A stretch of DNA of 64,000 nucleotides from Rhodanobacter sp. T12-5 (lineage in GTDB: Bacteria; Pseudomonadota; Gammaproteobacteria; Xanthomonadales; Rhodanobacteraceae), in NCBI RefSeq assembly GCF_008329435.1, contig NZ_NPKN01000001.1, positions 62,001-126,000 on the forward strand. The letters run 5' to 3'. Positions 1 to 9,800 of the stretch are shown piece by piece. How positions within the stretch are numbered: position 1 is the stretch's first letter; each line of letters begins with the position of its first letter. The translations under genes and the position numbers were made by a program. The notes under the pieces were generated by a model. That model was not told the DNA's origin, made no database searches, and saw only the letters and a list, made by a program, of their open reading frames with translations.

Positions 1-71
1 TAGCGGCGGTATTCGTCGCGCTGGGCGGCTGTTTCGTCGGCGCGCCGGTGGTTGTCGAGCGATGCAGGCAT
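1..71 (-). CDS. 5' end of an unidentified gene, leaving the window
   Basis: An ATG on the minus strand at 71-69 opens a reading frame that stays open to the window edge, giving 23 residues beginning MPASLDNHRRADE. The peptide is hydrophilic and shows no signal peptide or motif. Only a weak purine-rich stretch precedes the ATG. It would be divergent from the M61 peptidase gene. I do not recognise the product; the call rests only on the open frame and on the otherwise empty space. Confidence 0.35.
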   Translation of the reverse strand, partial: MPASLDNHRRADETAAQRDEYRR

Positions 72-360
72 ACGGATTCCGAGGGTCGAACACGAGCGGG
101 TGTCCGCACGAACCGAGCAAGATGGGTGCCAGATCATATCGGTCAGCAGGAATCGGCTCCTTCGATGATGACGGCCGTGACCTTCGGCAGGGGGTAAGTC
201 CGGTGTCGCCGTTCTAGCATCGACGCTCGGGATTCCTGTTGCGACCATTTCAGGTGGCGCGGATTCCCGGAGCCCGTCTGGCTTTTTCCGTTCGCGCCGT
301 GGTTTCCAGGCGTGCTCGGCATGCGTCGCCGAGCTTCCCCATTCCCACACGGAGAACGCC
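72..360. other. intergenic region upstream of the M61 peptidase gene
   Basis: About 290 bases without a convincing gene. It should hold the promoter of the peptidase gene and perhaps that of the divergent partial gene, but I see no clear -35/-10 pair, repeat or hairpin. Confidence 0.4.
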
Positions 361-2262
361 TTGAAAGCCACACGTCTTGCTACCGCCCTCGCCGCTGCCG
401 CCCTCGGGTTGGCCAGTTTCGCCGTGCTTGCCGATGTCCCGGCGCCGCAGGATGTGCCTTATCAGGGCACCTTGAAGATCAGCGTCGACGCCACCGACGT
501 CGCGCACCGCATCTTCCGCGTGCACGAGACCGTGCCGGTCGCGGCCGCCGGCCCGCTCACCCTGCTGTATCCGCAGTGGCTTCCCGGCAACCACTCGCCG
601 ACCGGCCCGATCGACAAGATGGCCGGGCTGGTGGTCAAGGCCAATGGTCAGGTGCTGCCGTGGACGCGCGACCCGCTCAACGTGTACGCCTTCCACGTCG
701 ACGTGCCGCAGGGCGCGAGCAGCGTGGACGTGACGTTCCAGTTCCTCTCGCCGCAGGATCGCAGCCAGGGCCGCGTGGTGATGACCCCGGAGATGCTCAA
801 CCTGCAGTGGAATGCCGTGACGCTGTATCCGGCCGGCCATTACGCCAGCCGGATCCGGGCCGAAGCCAGCGTGAGGCTGCCCGCCGGCTGGCAGGCCGGC
901 ACGGCGCTGGAAGTGGCCTCGAAGGACGGCGACACGATCCACTTCAAGCCGATCGATTACGACGACCTGGTCGATTCCCCGATCTACGCCGGCAAGTATT
1001 TCAAGCGCATCGATCTCGACCCGGGCGCGAAGACGCCGGTACACATGGACATCGTCGCCGACGCGGCGAAGTACCTGGAAATCAAGCCTGAGCAGGTCAA
1101 GCCGTTCCGCGAGCTCGTGCAGCAGATGTACAAGATGTACGGCGCGCACCACTACGACCACTACGATTTCCTGGTTTCGCTCAGCGACAAGATGAGCGGC
1201 AACGGCCTGGAGCATCACCGTTCCAGCGAGGACGGCACCTCGGCCGACTTCTTCACCGAGTGGAAGAAGAACGCGCTGGGCCGCGACCTGTTCTCGCACG
1301 AGTTCAACCATTCCTGGGACGGCAAGTACCGTCGCGGCGCCGACCTGGCCACGCCGAACTTCAACGTGCCGATGAGCGACACCCTGCTGTGGGTGTACGA
1401 AGGCCAGACCCAGTTCTGGGGCCAGGTGATGGCCGCGCGGTCGGGCCTGTGGGACACCGACCAGACCCACGACATGCTGGCCTTCGTGGCCGCCACCTAC
1501 GACAAGGGGCGTCCCGGCCTGGCCAGTTTCCGCAACGTGCAGGACACCACCAACGACCCGGTCATCGCGCAGCGCGCGCCGTTGCCGTACCGCAACTACC
1601 AGGCCAGCGAGGACTACTACTCGGCCGGCCAGCTGATCTGGCTCGACGTCGACGGCAAGCTGCGCGAGCTCAGCCACGGCAAGAAGAGCATCGACGATTT
1701 CGGCAAGTCGTTCTTCGGCATGGAGAACGCCAAGTGGGACGTCAACACCTACACGTTCGAAGACGTGGTCAAGACGCTCGACGACATCGCGCCGTATGAC
1801 TGGGCGAAGTACCTGCGCACGCGGCTCGACGGCCATGGCCCGCTCATCGGCGGCATCGAGTCGCACGGCTGGAAGCTGGTCTACAACGACAAGCCGTCCG
1901 ACGCGGTGAAGGCGATCGAGGCACGCCGGCATTCGGCCGACCTCACCTATTCGCTCGGCCTCTCCATCGGCAAGGCGGGCGCCATCGGCGACGTGCTGTG
2001 GGACGGTCCGGCGTTCAAGGCCGGCATCTCGCCCGGCATGACGGTGATCGCGGTCAACGGCCACGACTACGACGCCGATGCACTCAAGGACGCGGTCACC
2101 GCCGCGGCGAAGGACAAGACCCAGCCGGTCGAACTGCTGGTGAAGAACTTCGACGAGTACAAGACCGTGCGCATCGACTACCACGATGGCCTGAAGTACC
2201 CGCACCTGGTCCGCGACACCGGCAAGCCGGACACCCTGGCCACGCTGCTCAAGGCCCGCTGA
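361..2262 (+). CDS. M61 family metallopeptidase with C-terminal PDZ domain
   Basis: This 633-residue protein is a probable periplasmic zinc aminopeptidase of the M61 (glycyl aminopeptidase) family. A signal peptide (residues 1-24, cut near VLA-DV) is followed by the M61 N-terminal beta domain. The zinc motif HEFNH is at residues 313-317, followed by SW, as in the family (HExxHxW). A PDZ-like domain with the SLGLSIGKAG stretch lies at about residues 535-610. The start is TTG, chosen because GGAGA lies about 8 bases upstream and the signal peptide begins there. The gene stands alone, followed by a REP palindrome. Family assignment is firm; the substrate is unknown. Confidence 0.92.
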   Translation: MKATRLATALAAAALGLASFAVLADVPAPQDVPYQGTLKISVDATDVAHRIFRVHETVPVAAAGPLTLLYPQWLPGNHSPTGPIDKMAGLVVKANGQVLPWTRDPLNVYAFHVDVPQGASSVDVTFQFLSPQDRSQGRVVMTPEMLNLQWNAVTLYPAGHYASRIRAEASVRLPAGWQAGTALEVASKDGDTIHFKPIDYDDLVDSPIYAGKYFKRIDLDPGAKTPVHMDIVADAAKYLEIKPEQVKPFRELVQQMYKMYGAHHYDHYDFLVSLSDKMSGNGLEHHRSSEDGTSADFFTEWKKNALGRDLFSHEFNHSWDGKYRRGADLATPNFNVPMSDTLLWVYEGQTQFWGQVMAARSGLWDTDQTHDMLAFVAATYDKGRPGLASFRNVQDTTNDPVIAQRAPLPYRNYQASEDYYSAGQLIWLDVDGKLRELSHGKKSIDDFGKSFFGMENAKWDVNTYTFEDVVKTLDDIAPYDWAKYLRTRLDGHGPLIGGIESHGWKLVYNDKPSDAVKAIEARRHSADLTYSLGLSIGKAGAIGDVLWDGPAFKAGISPGMTVIAVNGHDYDADALKDAVTAAAKDKTQPVELLVKNFDEYKTVRIDYHDGLKYPHLVRDTGKPDTLATLLKAR

Positions 2263-2270
2263 GGCGCCTT

Positions 2271-2338
2271 GTAGGAGCGACTTCAGTCGCGATGCCTTCG
2301 GTCACCGGAGAGCATCGCGGCTGAAACCGCTCCCACAG
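2271..2338. repeat. REP-type palindrome, GGAGCGACTTCAGTCGCGATGC family
   Basis: An imperfect inverted repeat: GTAGGAGCGACTTCAGTCGC on the left, and its complement (GCGGCTGAAACCGCTCCCAC) on the right, separated by a short variable spacer. The same family recurs at 14317, 35524, 39678, 40491, 53855 and 58427. It lies just 3' of the M61 gene and may end its transcript or protect its 3' end. Confidence 0.85.
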
Positions 2339-2406
2339 GACTCGCTGCCCCGGCTATACTGCGCTCCCGCGGTGCCGGCTGTGCCACCCACCGCGCGGCC
2401 GTACAT

Positions 2407-2483
2407 GCGCCCGTAGCTCAGCTGGATAGAGTACTGCCCTCCGAAGGCAGGGGTCGTGGGTTCGAATCCCGCCGGGCGCACCA
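2407..2483 (+). tRNA. tRNA-Arg (anticodon CCG)
   Basis: A full 77-base cloverleaf. The acceptor stem GCGCCCG (2407-2413) pairs with CGGGCGC (2473-2479), with discriminator A and an encoded CCA end (2481-2483). The D-arm contains AGCTCAGCTGGATAGAG, the anticodon arm CTGCC-CTCCGAA-GGCAG carries CCG, and the T-arm has GTTCGAATC. CCG reads the CGG arginine codon. The 3' end faces the restriction-modification block, a common position for integrated accessory DNA. Confidence 0.97.
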
Positions 2484-2770
2484 TTTTTCCGTGCACTATC
2501 TTTGCCGGAAGGCCTTCGAATCAGTGGACACTGTCTGCGACCTTGTCGGGAGGCGAGCGGAGTAAGTGCGCGCCAAGCAACCGCGCCACCGAGCCACCGA
2601 GGCACCAGCAGACACTCGACGCTCGACGAGCGACAGGTCTTCCGTGATCGCGGAGAATGGGACGATGCCGGCAGCTTCCGCTGCATGATTTTCGCGCCAC
2701 GAATGGCATCGTCTTGAGGTCGTGCCCGCGACGAGAGCATCCAGGTGGATCACACAGCAAAGAAGCAACG
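2484..2770. other. gap between tRNA-Arg and hsdM
   Basis: 287 bases with no convincing gene. A T-run (TTTTT at 2484) follows the tRNA. The octamer TTCGAATC of the tRNA T-loop recurs once at about 2515, which is too short to call an attachment site. No integrase remnant could be recognised. The hsdM promoter should lie here, but no strong -35/-10 pair is visible. Confidence 0.4.
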
Positions 2771-4846
2771 ATGACCAAAGACCAACTGAAAAAACTCGAA
2801 GCCGATCTGTGGCGTTCGGCCGACAGCCTGCGCGCCAACTCCGATCTCAAGGCCAGCGAGTACTCCACGCCCGTGCTCGGGCTGATCTTCCTGAAATTTG
2901 CCGACAACAACTACCGCAAGCACGAGGCGGCCATCCTTGCCGAGCACGGCAAGCACAAGGGCAAGCGTGCCGAGCGCGAACTGGCGGCGATCGCGGTCGA
3001 GCGGTGCGGCTTCTATCTGCCCGAGCACGCCCGCTATGACTATCTGCTCAATCTGCCGGATGACCAGGACATCGCGCGCGCAATCAAGCTGGCGATGCAG
3101 GCGATCGAGCAGTACAAGCCCGAGCTGGCAGGCGTGCTGCCGCAGGACGAATACTTCCGGCTGACCCGTTCCGAGCAGAACCGCGGCATCCCGCGCCAGC
3201 TGCTGAAGAACTTTGCCGACATCCCGGCCGACGCCGACGGCGACATGTTCGGCCAGATCTACGAATACTTCCTCGGCGAGTTCGCCATGTCCGAGGGGCA
3301 GGGCGGCGGCGAGTTCTTCACCCCGCGCTCGGTGGTGCAGCTGATGGTCGGCATCATCCAGCCGCATGGCGGCACGGTGTACGACCCGGCCTGCGGTTCC
3401 GGCGGCATGTTCGTGCAGTCGGCGCACTTCATCGAGCAGCACCGGCGCGACAAGGCCGATGGCGGCTCGGACATCTATGTCTACGGGCAGGAGAAGACGC
3501 TCGAAACGGTCAAGCTGGCCAAGATGAACCTGGCGGTCAACGGCCTGCGCGGCGAGATCAAGCAGGCCAACACCTATTACGAAGACCCACACGACAGCTT
3601 CGGCGCGTTCGACTACGTCTTGGCCAATCCGCCGTTCAACGTCGACGACGTCGCGCTGGGCAGCGTCGAAGGCGATCGCCGCTTCAACAGCTACGGCATC
3701 CCGCGCAACAAGACCAAGGTGAAAAAGGCCGACGAGGGCAAGCAGACCGTACCCAACGCCAACTACCTGTGGATCAACCTGTTCGCCACCTCGCTCAACG
3801 AACACGGCCGCGCCGCGCTGGTGATGGCCAACTCGGCCAGCGACGCGCGCCATTCCGAGGCGGACATCCGCAAGGCGCTGATCGAGGCCAACCTGATCTA
3901 CGCCATGCTCACCCTGCCGTCCAACCTGTTCTACACCGTCACCCTGCCGGCCACGCTGTGGTTCTTCGACAAGGCCAAGGACGACGATCGCATCCTGTTC
4001 ATCGATGCGCGCAACGTGTTCACCCAGATCGATCGCGCACACCGCGAATTCAGCACCGAGCAGGTGCGCAACCTGGCCCTGATCAGCCAGTTGCATCTGG
4101 GTGACCGCCACGAATTCATCGAGGCGATCGACGACTACTTCGCCGCCGGTTTTGCCGCGCTGGCCGAAAGCCACACCCATGTCGCGCCGCTGGCCGAGCA
4201 GTTGCAGGCCGTGCTGGACGATGCCGAAGGTAAGCAGGCGGTGGCCGAGATGCAGGCCGAATGGGCCGCGCTGAAACCGCTGCAGGCGCGTTACGCCAAG
4301 TATCTGGCCAAGGCCGATGCCAGCGCACCCACCGAAACCAGCAACACGGCCCAGCAGAAACTGCGCGAACACTGCGATCCGTTCTTCGCCGCCCTGCATG
4401 CCGACCTCAAGCGGCTCGACAAGCAGGTACGCCAGCACGAAAAGCAGCTCACCGACGCCGCCCAGGCCGAAGGCAAGCGTGGCGGCGTGGACCGCGATAC
4501 CCGCGCGCTCAAGACCGCACTGGACGCGCTGCATGCCGAAGTGCGCCGTGCCGAAGCCTGGTTCGGCCATGTGCGCTGGTTGCAGGAGCGCTTTCCGAAT
4601 GCCGCGTACGAAGATGTCACCGGGCTGTGCAAGCTGGCTACGCCGGCTGAAGTGAAAGAGCAGGATTATTCGCTCAATCCGGGACGCTATGTGGGCGTGG
4701 TGATCGAGGAGGACGGGAAAACGGAGGACGAGTTTCTGGATGAGCTTCAAGCAATGACTCGGGAGCTGTCGGATCTCGCCGCCTCTGCAGATGACCTTCA
4801 GCGTGTCATCTTCAACAACGCCAATCTGCTCGCGGAACGGGTATGA
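2771..4846 (+). CDS. hsdM: type I restriction-modification DNA methyltransferase subunit HsdM
   Basis: A 691-residue N6-adenine methyltransferase subunit of a type I restriction-modification enzyme. The N-terminal HsdM helical domain starts MTKDQLKKLEADLW and contains the LGLIFLKFADNNY stretch. EFFTPRSVV precedes motif I, DPACGSGG (residues 205-212), and catalytic motif IV is NPPF (286-289). The protein is about 160 residues longer than the classical EcoKI HsdM; the extra C-terminal part (about 450-650) is charged and predicted helical. An upstream TTG-type start would add residues with no family similarity, so the ATG at 2771 is preferred. The stop overlaps the hsdS start (ATGA), suggesting translational coupling. 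Confidence 0.95.
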   Translation: MTKDQLKKLEADLWRSADSLRANSDLKASEYSTPVLGLIFLKFADNNYRKHEAAILAEHGKHKGKRAERELAAIAVERCGFYLPEHARYDYLLNLPDDQDIARAIKLAMQAIEQYKPELAGVLPQDEYFRLTRSEQNRGIPRQLLKNFADIPADADGDMFGQIYEYFLGEFAMSEGQGGGEFFTPRSVVQLMVGIIQPHGGTVYDPACGSGGMFVQSAHFIEQHRRDKADGGSDIYVYGQEKTLETVKLAKMNLAVNGLRGEIKQANTYYEDPHDSFGAFDYVLANPPFNVDDVALGSVEGDRRFNSYGIPRNKTKVKKADEGKQTVPNANYLWINLFATSLNEHGRAALVMANSASDARHSEADIRKALIEANLIYAMLTLPSNLFYTVTLPATLWFFDKAKDDDRILFIDARNVFTQIDRAHREFSTEQVRNLALISQLHLGDRHEFIEAIDDYFAAGFAALAESHTHVAPLAEQLQAVLDDAEGKQAVAEMQAEWAALKPLQARYAKYLAKADASAPTETSNTAQQKLREHCDPFFAALHADLKRLDKQVRQHEKQLTDAAQAEGKRGGVDRDTRALKTALDALHAEVRRAEAWFGHVRWLQERFPNAAYEDVTGLCKLATPAEVKEQDYSLNPGRYVGVVIEEDGKTEDEFLDELQAMTRELSDLAASADDLQRVIFNNANLLAERV

Positions 4847-6129
4847 GTGAGTGGCAGCGAGTTCCATTCGCAGAGCTGCTCGTCGATAGTCGGGATGGCG
4901 AGTGGGGTGAAGGGGCACCGGCGATCGGATTGCAGGCATGTGACCTGATCCGTGGCACCGACTTCGGATCCCTCACGAATCGGGATGTTTCGCTTCCGCT
5001 GCGCTGGATTCCGGATCGCTTGATCGAACGAAAGCAACTTCAGGCTGACGACATTGTTTTCGAGATGGCCGGCGGAACGGCCAAGCAATCAACGGGGCGC
5101 AGCGCTTTCGTTGGTCGCTCCTTCCTGAAAGGTCGCGAGCGACCTGTACTTTGCGCAAGCTTCTGCCGTCACCTGCGTCTTAACCGTGAAAGATTCGAGC
5201 CGCGCTTTATTTACTATCTCCTGCAAACGCTTTACGCAGCTGGATACATGGGTGTTTTCAACATCCAGCACACCGGCGTATCGAGGTTTCAGTACACCTC
5301 GTTCAAGAAGCACACGGAACTACGTATTCCGTTTCTATCGGAGCAGAGAAAAATTGCCGCTGTCGCTGCGGCCTACGACGAACTAATCGAGAACAACCGG
5401 CGGCGGATTGCCTTGCTGGAGCGGATGGCCGAGCAGCTCTACCGCGAATGGTTCGTCCGCTTCCGATTTCCCGGCTACCAACAGGCGAAGTTCGAGAAGG
5501 GCATCCCATCTGGATGGGCGGTGGGAAAATTGTCGGATGTGGCCGATGTGAATGCGAGATCCTTGAAAAGGGGCCGCGAGCCGGAAGCTGTTCGCTACGT
5601 GGATATCGGTGCGGTCACGACCAACGCCATGCAGATACCTGAGCCTGTTCGATTTCGCGATGCGCCCGGTCGGGCGCGTCGCTGCGTGAAGCACGGCGAC
5701 ATGCTCTGGTCGTCGGTACGCCCTGCCAATCGCGCATATTGCCTAGTCTTTGAGCCACCGGGAAATCTGATTGCTTCCACTGGTTTTGCGGTTATCTCGC
5801 ATCACGCGGATGTGCCGTTTTCGTTCATCAAGTTCGCCACCACGATGGATTCATTCGTGGAGCAGATGACGGCAGTAGCCAAGGGAGCCGCGTATCCAGC
5901 AACAAGCTTCGACGATTTCGAAAACGCTGCCTTGCTCATTCCGCCTTCCGATCTGCTTGGTGAATTCCACCAGCAAGTACTGCCGATGCTGAGCCTGTCG
6001 CACGAGTTGTGCGCTCAAAATGAGGTTCTGGTTCGGACTCGCGACCTGCTCCTCCCCCGCCTGATCTCCGGCAAACTGCGCGTGGACGATCTCGATATCC
6101 GCTTCCCACCCAGCATGCAGGCGGGCTGA
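4843..6129 (+). CDS. hsdS: type I restriction-modification specificity subunit HsdS
   Basis: A 428-residue DNA-recognition subunit that directs the HsdM/HsdR complex to a bipartite target. Two target-recognition domains are visible, at about residues 1-160 and 225-390. Each is followed by a conserved helix: EQRKIAAVAAAYDELIENN with LLERMAEQLYREWFVRFRFP in the middle, and RTRDLLLPRLISGKL at the C-terminus. The DNA is visibly less GC-rich than in hsdM or hsdR, as is usual for exchangeable specificity genes. It overlaps hsdM by 4 bases. The next gene, 79 bases on, is not hsdR but a toxin-antitoxin pair. The target sequence cannot be deduced. Confidence 0.94.
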   Translation: MSEWQRVPFAELLVDSRDGEWGEGAPAIGLQACDLIRGTDFGSLTNRDVSLPLRWIPDRLIERKQLQADDIVFEMAGGTAKQSTGRSAFVGRSFLKGRERPVLCASFCRHLRLNRERFEPRFIYYLLQTLYAAGYMGVFNIQHTGVSRFQYTSFKKHTELRIPFLSEQRKIAAVAAAYDELIENNRRRIALLERMAEQLYREWFVRFRFPGYQQAKFEKGIPSGWAVGKLSDVADVNARSLKRGREPEAVRYVDIGAVTTNAMQIPEPVRFRDAPGRARRCVKHGDMLWSSVRPANRAYCLVFEPPGNLIASTGFAVISHHADVPFSFIKFATTMDSFVEQMTAVAKGAAYPATSFDDFENAALLIPPSDLLGEFHQQVLPMLSLSHELCAQNEVLVRTRDLLLPRLISGKLRVDDLDIRFPPSMQAG

Positions 6130-6174
6130 CCGCTGGCGCTTAGCGCGCCATGGGGCATCGCGAGTCATGCGCGC

Positions 6175-6206
6175 TTGCACTATATCGCTTTCCGATACAC
6201 TATAAG
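6175..6206 (+). promoter_or_regulatory. probable higBA promoter and autoregulatory operator
   Basis: Just before higB the sequence becomes AT-rich. A TTGCAC at 6175-6180 is followed by an inverted repeat TATCG-CTTTC-CGATA (6183-6197) and by TACACT/TATAAG (6196-6206), which could serve as the -10 region. A palindrome overlapping the core promoter fits HigA autorepression, known for this family. The exact -35/-10 assignment is uncertain. Confidence 0.5.
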
Positions 6207-6208
6207 CC

Positions 6209-6490
6209 ATGACCATCCAGTCATTCCGCTGCAAGGATACGCAAGCGCTGTTCGAGCGACGCCGAGTGCGGCGTTTCCTGGCGATCGAGCCGGCGGCGCG
6301 ACGCAAGCTGGAATTGCTCAACGCGGCAACGCAACTGGACTATCTGCGCGTGCCGCCGGGCAACCGGCTGGAAGCCTTGGCCGGCGACCGCAAGGGCCAG
6401 CACAGCATCCGTGTGAATGACCAGTTCCGGTTGTGCTTCGTGTGGACCGCCGACGGCCCGGGCCTGGTCGAGATCGTCGATTATCACTGA
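6209..6490 (+). CDS. higB: HigB/RelE-superfamily toxin of a type II toxin-antitoxin system
   Basis: A 93-residue basic protein of the HigB branch of the RelE/ParE superfamily, expected to cleave mRNA on the ribosome. Family marks are the N-terminal FRCKDTQALFE and FLAIEPAARRKLELLNAA, then LRVPPGNRLEAL, HSIRVNDQFRLCFVW and the end VEIVDYH. The ATG lies just after a palindromic promoter region. higA follows 9 bases downstream, the toxin-first order typical of higBA. The pair sits inside the type I restriction operon, between hsdS and hsdR. The family is clear from sequence; activity is inferred. Confidence 0.93.
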   Translation: MTIQSFRCKDTQALFERRRVRRFLAIEPAARRKLELLNAATQLDYLRVPPGNRLEALAGDRKGQHSIRVNDQFRLCFVWTADGPGLVEIVDYH

Positions 6491-6499
6491 GGATTTGCC

Positions 6500-6799
6500 A
6501 TGCCCCGCAAACTGTCACCCATCCATCCCGGCGAGATCCTGCGCGAGGAATACATGATGCCGCTGGAGCTGTCGTCCAATGCGCTGGCCCGCGCCCTCGA
6601 GGTCACGCCCGCCCGTATCAACGAGATCGTGCGCGAACGGCGCGGCATCAGCGCCGATACTGCGCTGCGGTTGGCGCGCTATTTCGGCAATGACGCGCAG
6701 AGCTGGCTGAACCTGCAGCAGCGCTACGACATCGAGTGCGCGCAGGACAGCATCGGCGGCGCGCTGAGGAAAATCACGCCATATCAGGCGGCAGCCTAA
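6500..6799 (+). CDS. higA: HigA-family antitoxin with XRE helix-turn-helix
   Basis: A 99-residue antitoxin. The HigA-type signature HPGEILREEYM lies near the N-terminus. A helix-turn-helix of the XRE/Cro class follows at about residues 25-65 (NALARALEVTPARINEIV, then GISADTALRLARYFG), and the end of the domain reads AQSWLNLQQRYDIE. It should neutralise HigB and repress the shared promoter. The gene follows higB by 9 bases and precedes hsdR by 54 bases. That last gap is AT-rich (CATTATCGTTAACTAACG) and could hold a separate hsdR promoter. Confidence 0.94.
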   Translation: MPRKLSPIHPGEILREEYMMPLELSSNALARALEVTPARINEIVRERRGISADTALRLARYFGNDAQSWLNLQQRYDIECAQDSIGGALRKITPYQAAA

Positions 6800-6853
6800 G
6801 TTAGCGCAAACGCATTATCGTTAACTAACGACTGTTGCAAGGAAAGCTTGCCG

Positions 6854-9800
6854 ATGCCAAACCTGATAACGGAAGACCAGATCGAGCAGGCTTTGCTGGG
6901 CCGGTTGACCGCGCTGCCGGGCTGGTCGGTGCTGAATTGCCATACCGCTGAACCGGATCAAATGGCCGATGGTTCGGGCCGCGCCGACAAGCGCGCGGTG
7001 ATCCTGCGCGACCGGCTGCGTGCGGCGGCGCGACGGTTGAACCCGGAGCTGCCGGAGCCCGTCCTCGATGAGGCGCTGGATCGGCTTTGCGAACGGCGGC
7101 CGGCGATGACCGCGGTGATGGCCAACCGCGAGGTCTACGACCTGCTGTGCCACGGTATCGCGGTGGAGTTCGACGATGCACAGGGGCGCCGCCGGCATGA
7201 GCGTTTGCGGGTGATCGACTTTCGCGACGCGGCACGCAACGACTTCCTGGCGGTATCGCAGCTGTGGGTCAAGGGCGAGCGGGGCGGCTACCGCCGGCCG
7301 GACGTGCTGCTGTACGTCAACGGCCTGCCGCTGGTGTTCATCGAGCTGAAGAACTCCAACGTCGCGCTGAAGAGCGCCTACACCGACAACCTCACCACCT
7401 ACCGCCACGAGATTCCGCAGCTGTTCCTGTGCAACGCTTTCTGTGTGCTCAGCAACGCGCTGGATACCCGCGTGGGCAGCCTGACCGCCGAGTGGGAGCA
7501 TTTCTTCACCTGGCTGCGCCCGGATGACGAGAAGGAAAAGATCGACCGCGAGCAGATCCGCGCGGACGGCACCAGCCTGGAGCGGGTGATCGACGGCTTG
7601 TTCGTGCCGGCACGGCTGCTGGACTACGTCGAGAACTTCATCCTGTTCCACCAGCAGACGCAGAAGATCATCGCGCAGAACCACCAGTTCATCGGTGTCA
7701 ACCGGGCGTTGGAGCGGTTCGACCGGCGCGCCGAGCTGGACGGCAAGCTCGGCGTGTTCTGGCACACCCAGGGTTCGGGCAAGAGCTTCTCGATGATCTT
7801 CTATGTGCGGAAGATTTTCCGACGCACGCCCGGCAACTTCACCTTCGTGGTGGTGACCGACCGCGAGGACCTGGACGGGCAGATCTACCGCAACTTCCTC
7901 AACACCGAGACAGTCAGCCAGGCCGAGGCGGCGCAGCCGAAGAACAGCGCGGAGATGCGCCAGTTCCTCGGTCAGAACAAGCGGCTGGTGTTCACCCTGA
8001 TCCAGAAATTCCGCTATGCCGCGGGTGCGCCGTATCCGTTGCTGTCCGACCGCGCCGACATCGTGGTGATCATCGACGAGGCGCACCGCACCCAGTACGC
8101 CAGCCTGGCCGAGAACATGCGCGCCGGCCTGCCCAACGCGAACTACCTGGCGTTCACCGGCACGCCGCTGCTGGGGCGCGAGCGCAAGACCGCGACCTGG
8201 TTTGGCGGCTATGTATCCGAGTACAACTTCCAGCAGTCGATGGACGACGGCGCCACGGTGCCGCTGTTCTATTGCAAGCGCGTGCCCGAGGTGCTGATCC
8301 AGAACGAGGATCTGAGCGAGGAGTTCTACCAGATCCTGGAGGACGAGAACCTCGATGAGGCGCAGCAGGCCAAGCTGGAACAGCGCTTCGCCAGGGAAGT
8401 GGAGGTGATCAAGCGCGACGATCGGCTTGAAGCGATTGCACGCGACATCGTCAGCCACTTCCCGCGCCGCGGCTATCTCGGCAAGGCGATGGTGATCTCG
8501 CTCGACAAGTTCACCGCCGTGCGCATGCACAACAAGGTGCAGGCGCTGTGGAAGGACGAGATCAAGGCGCTGGTCGGGCGCATCGCCAGCACTGCCGATG
8601 AGTTGGAGAAGGCGCGGCTGAAGAAGCGGCTGGATTACATGCGCAGCGTGGAGATGGCCGTGATCGTCAGCGAGGAGGCCGGCGAGGAGGAGAAGTTCGC
8701 CGCGCAGAAGCTGGACATCAAGCCGCACCGATCGCGCATGAACCGGCTGGATGCGAACGGCCACGACATCGAATACAACTTCAAGGATCCCGGCGATCCG
8801 TTGCAGCTGGTGTTCGTCTGCGCCATGTGGCTGACCGGTTTCGATGCGCCCACGGTTTCCACGCTTTACCTGGACAAGCCGATGAAGGATCACACCCTGA
8901 TGCAGACCATCGCGCGCGCGAACCGCGTGACCAGCTGGCTGATCGGCGGGGTGCCCAAGCGCAACGGCGAGATCGTCGATTACTACAACGTGTTCCGCAA
9001 CATGAAACGGGCGCTGCGCGATTACGCGCAGGGCGACAGCGACGACGAGCGACCGCCGGTCCAGCCCAAGGATGAATTGTTCGTGTTGCTGGACGAGGCG
9101 ATTGCCCAGGGCCGCACGTTCTGCGCGGAACGCGGCGTCGAGCTGGACAACGTGCTGGCGCAGGCGAACGTGTTCGAGAAGGTGGGCGAGTTCGGCCGCT
9201 TTGCCGATACGCTGCTCGGCAACGACGAGTGGCGCAGGTCGTTCAACGTCTACGAAAACAGCATCAGCGCACTGTACGAAGCGTGCAAGCCGGAAATTCT
9301 AGGGCGGCCGGTGGCGCGCCAGGTGGCGGTGTTCCAGTACCTGCGCGGGGTGATCGACAGCGCCATCGGCGAGGCCGATATCGACGAGGTGGCCCGGCGC
9401 ATCGGCGAATTGCTGGACCAGAGCGTGGTGGTGGATCGGCAGTCGGGAAGCTGGCAGGCCGATCGCGCCAGCCCGGTCTACCAGATCGTGCAGAAGGGCA
9501 AGGTCTGGGATCTCAGCCGAATCGACTTCGACAAGTTGCGCGCCGAGTTCACCGCCACTGAATACAAGAACATCGAGATCGCCGACCTGCGCGCCTTCAT
9601 CGCCCGCAAGCTGGAGCAGATGCTGCATGCCAATGTCACGCGCGCCGATTTCGCGCAGCGCCTGCAGCAGATCATCGATAGCTACAACTCCGGCGGCTCG
9701 TCGAATGAACAGTATTTCGAGGAGCTGCTGAAGTTCACCCGCGACCTGAGGGCCGAGGACGAGCGACATCTGCGCGAGGGGCTCACCGAGGACGAGCTGG

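Noticed and set aside
250..2205. A 651-codon open frame on the minus strand opposite the M61 gene
   Set aside because: It is a shadow of the GC-rich M61 coding sequence: Val/Arg/His-rich, with no family similarity. The M61 frame has a signal peptide and catalytic motif.
2461..2525. TTCGAATC copies as an attachment site at the tRNA
   Set aside because: The second copy is 8 bases long and next to the tRNA, and no copy was seen at the far end of the restriction block (near 10.1 kb).
2750..4939. A 729-codon minus-strand frame opposite hsdM
   Set aside because: Shadow of hsdM in GC-rich DNA; no recognisable domain. hsdM has intact motifs in its own frame.
6821..8893. A 690-codon minus-strand frame opposite hsdR
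   Set aside because: Shadow frame with Val/Leu/His-rich low information; hsdR motifs lie in the plus frame.
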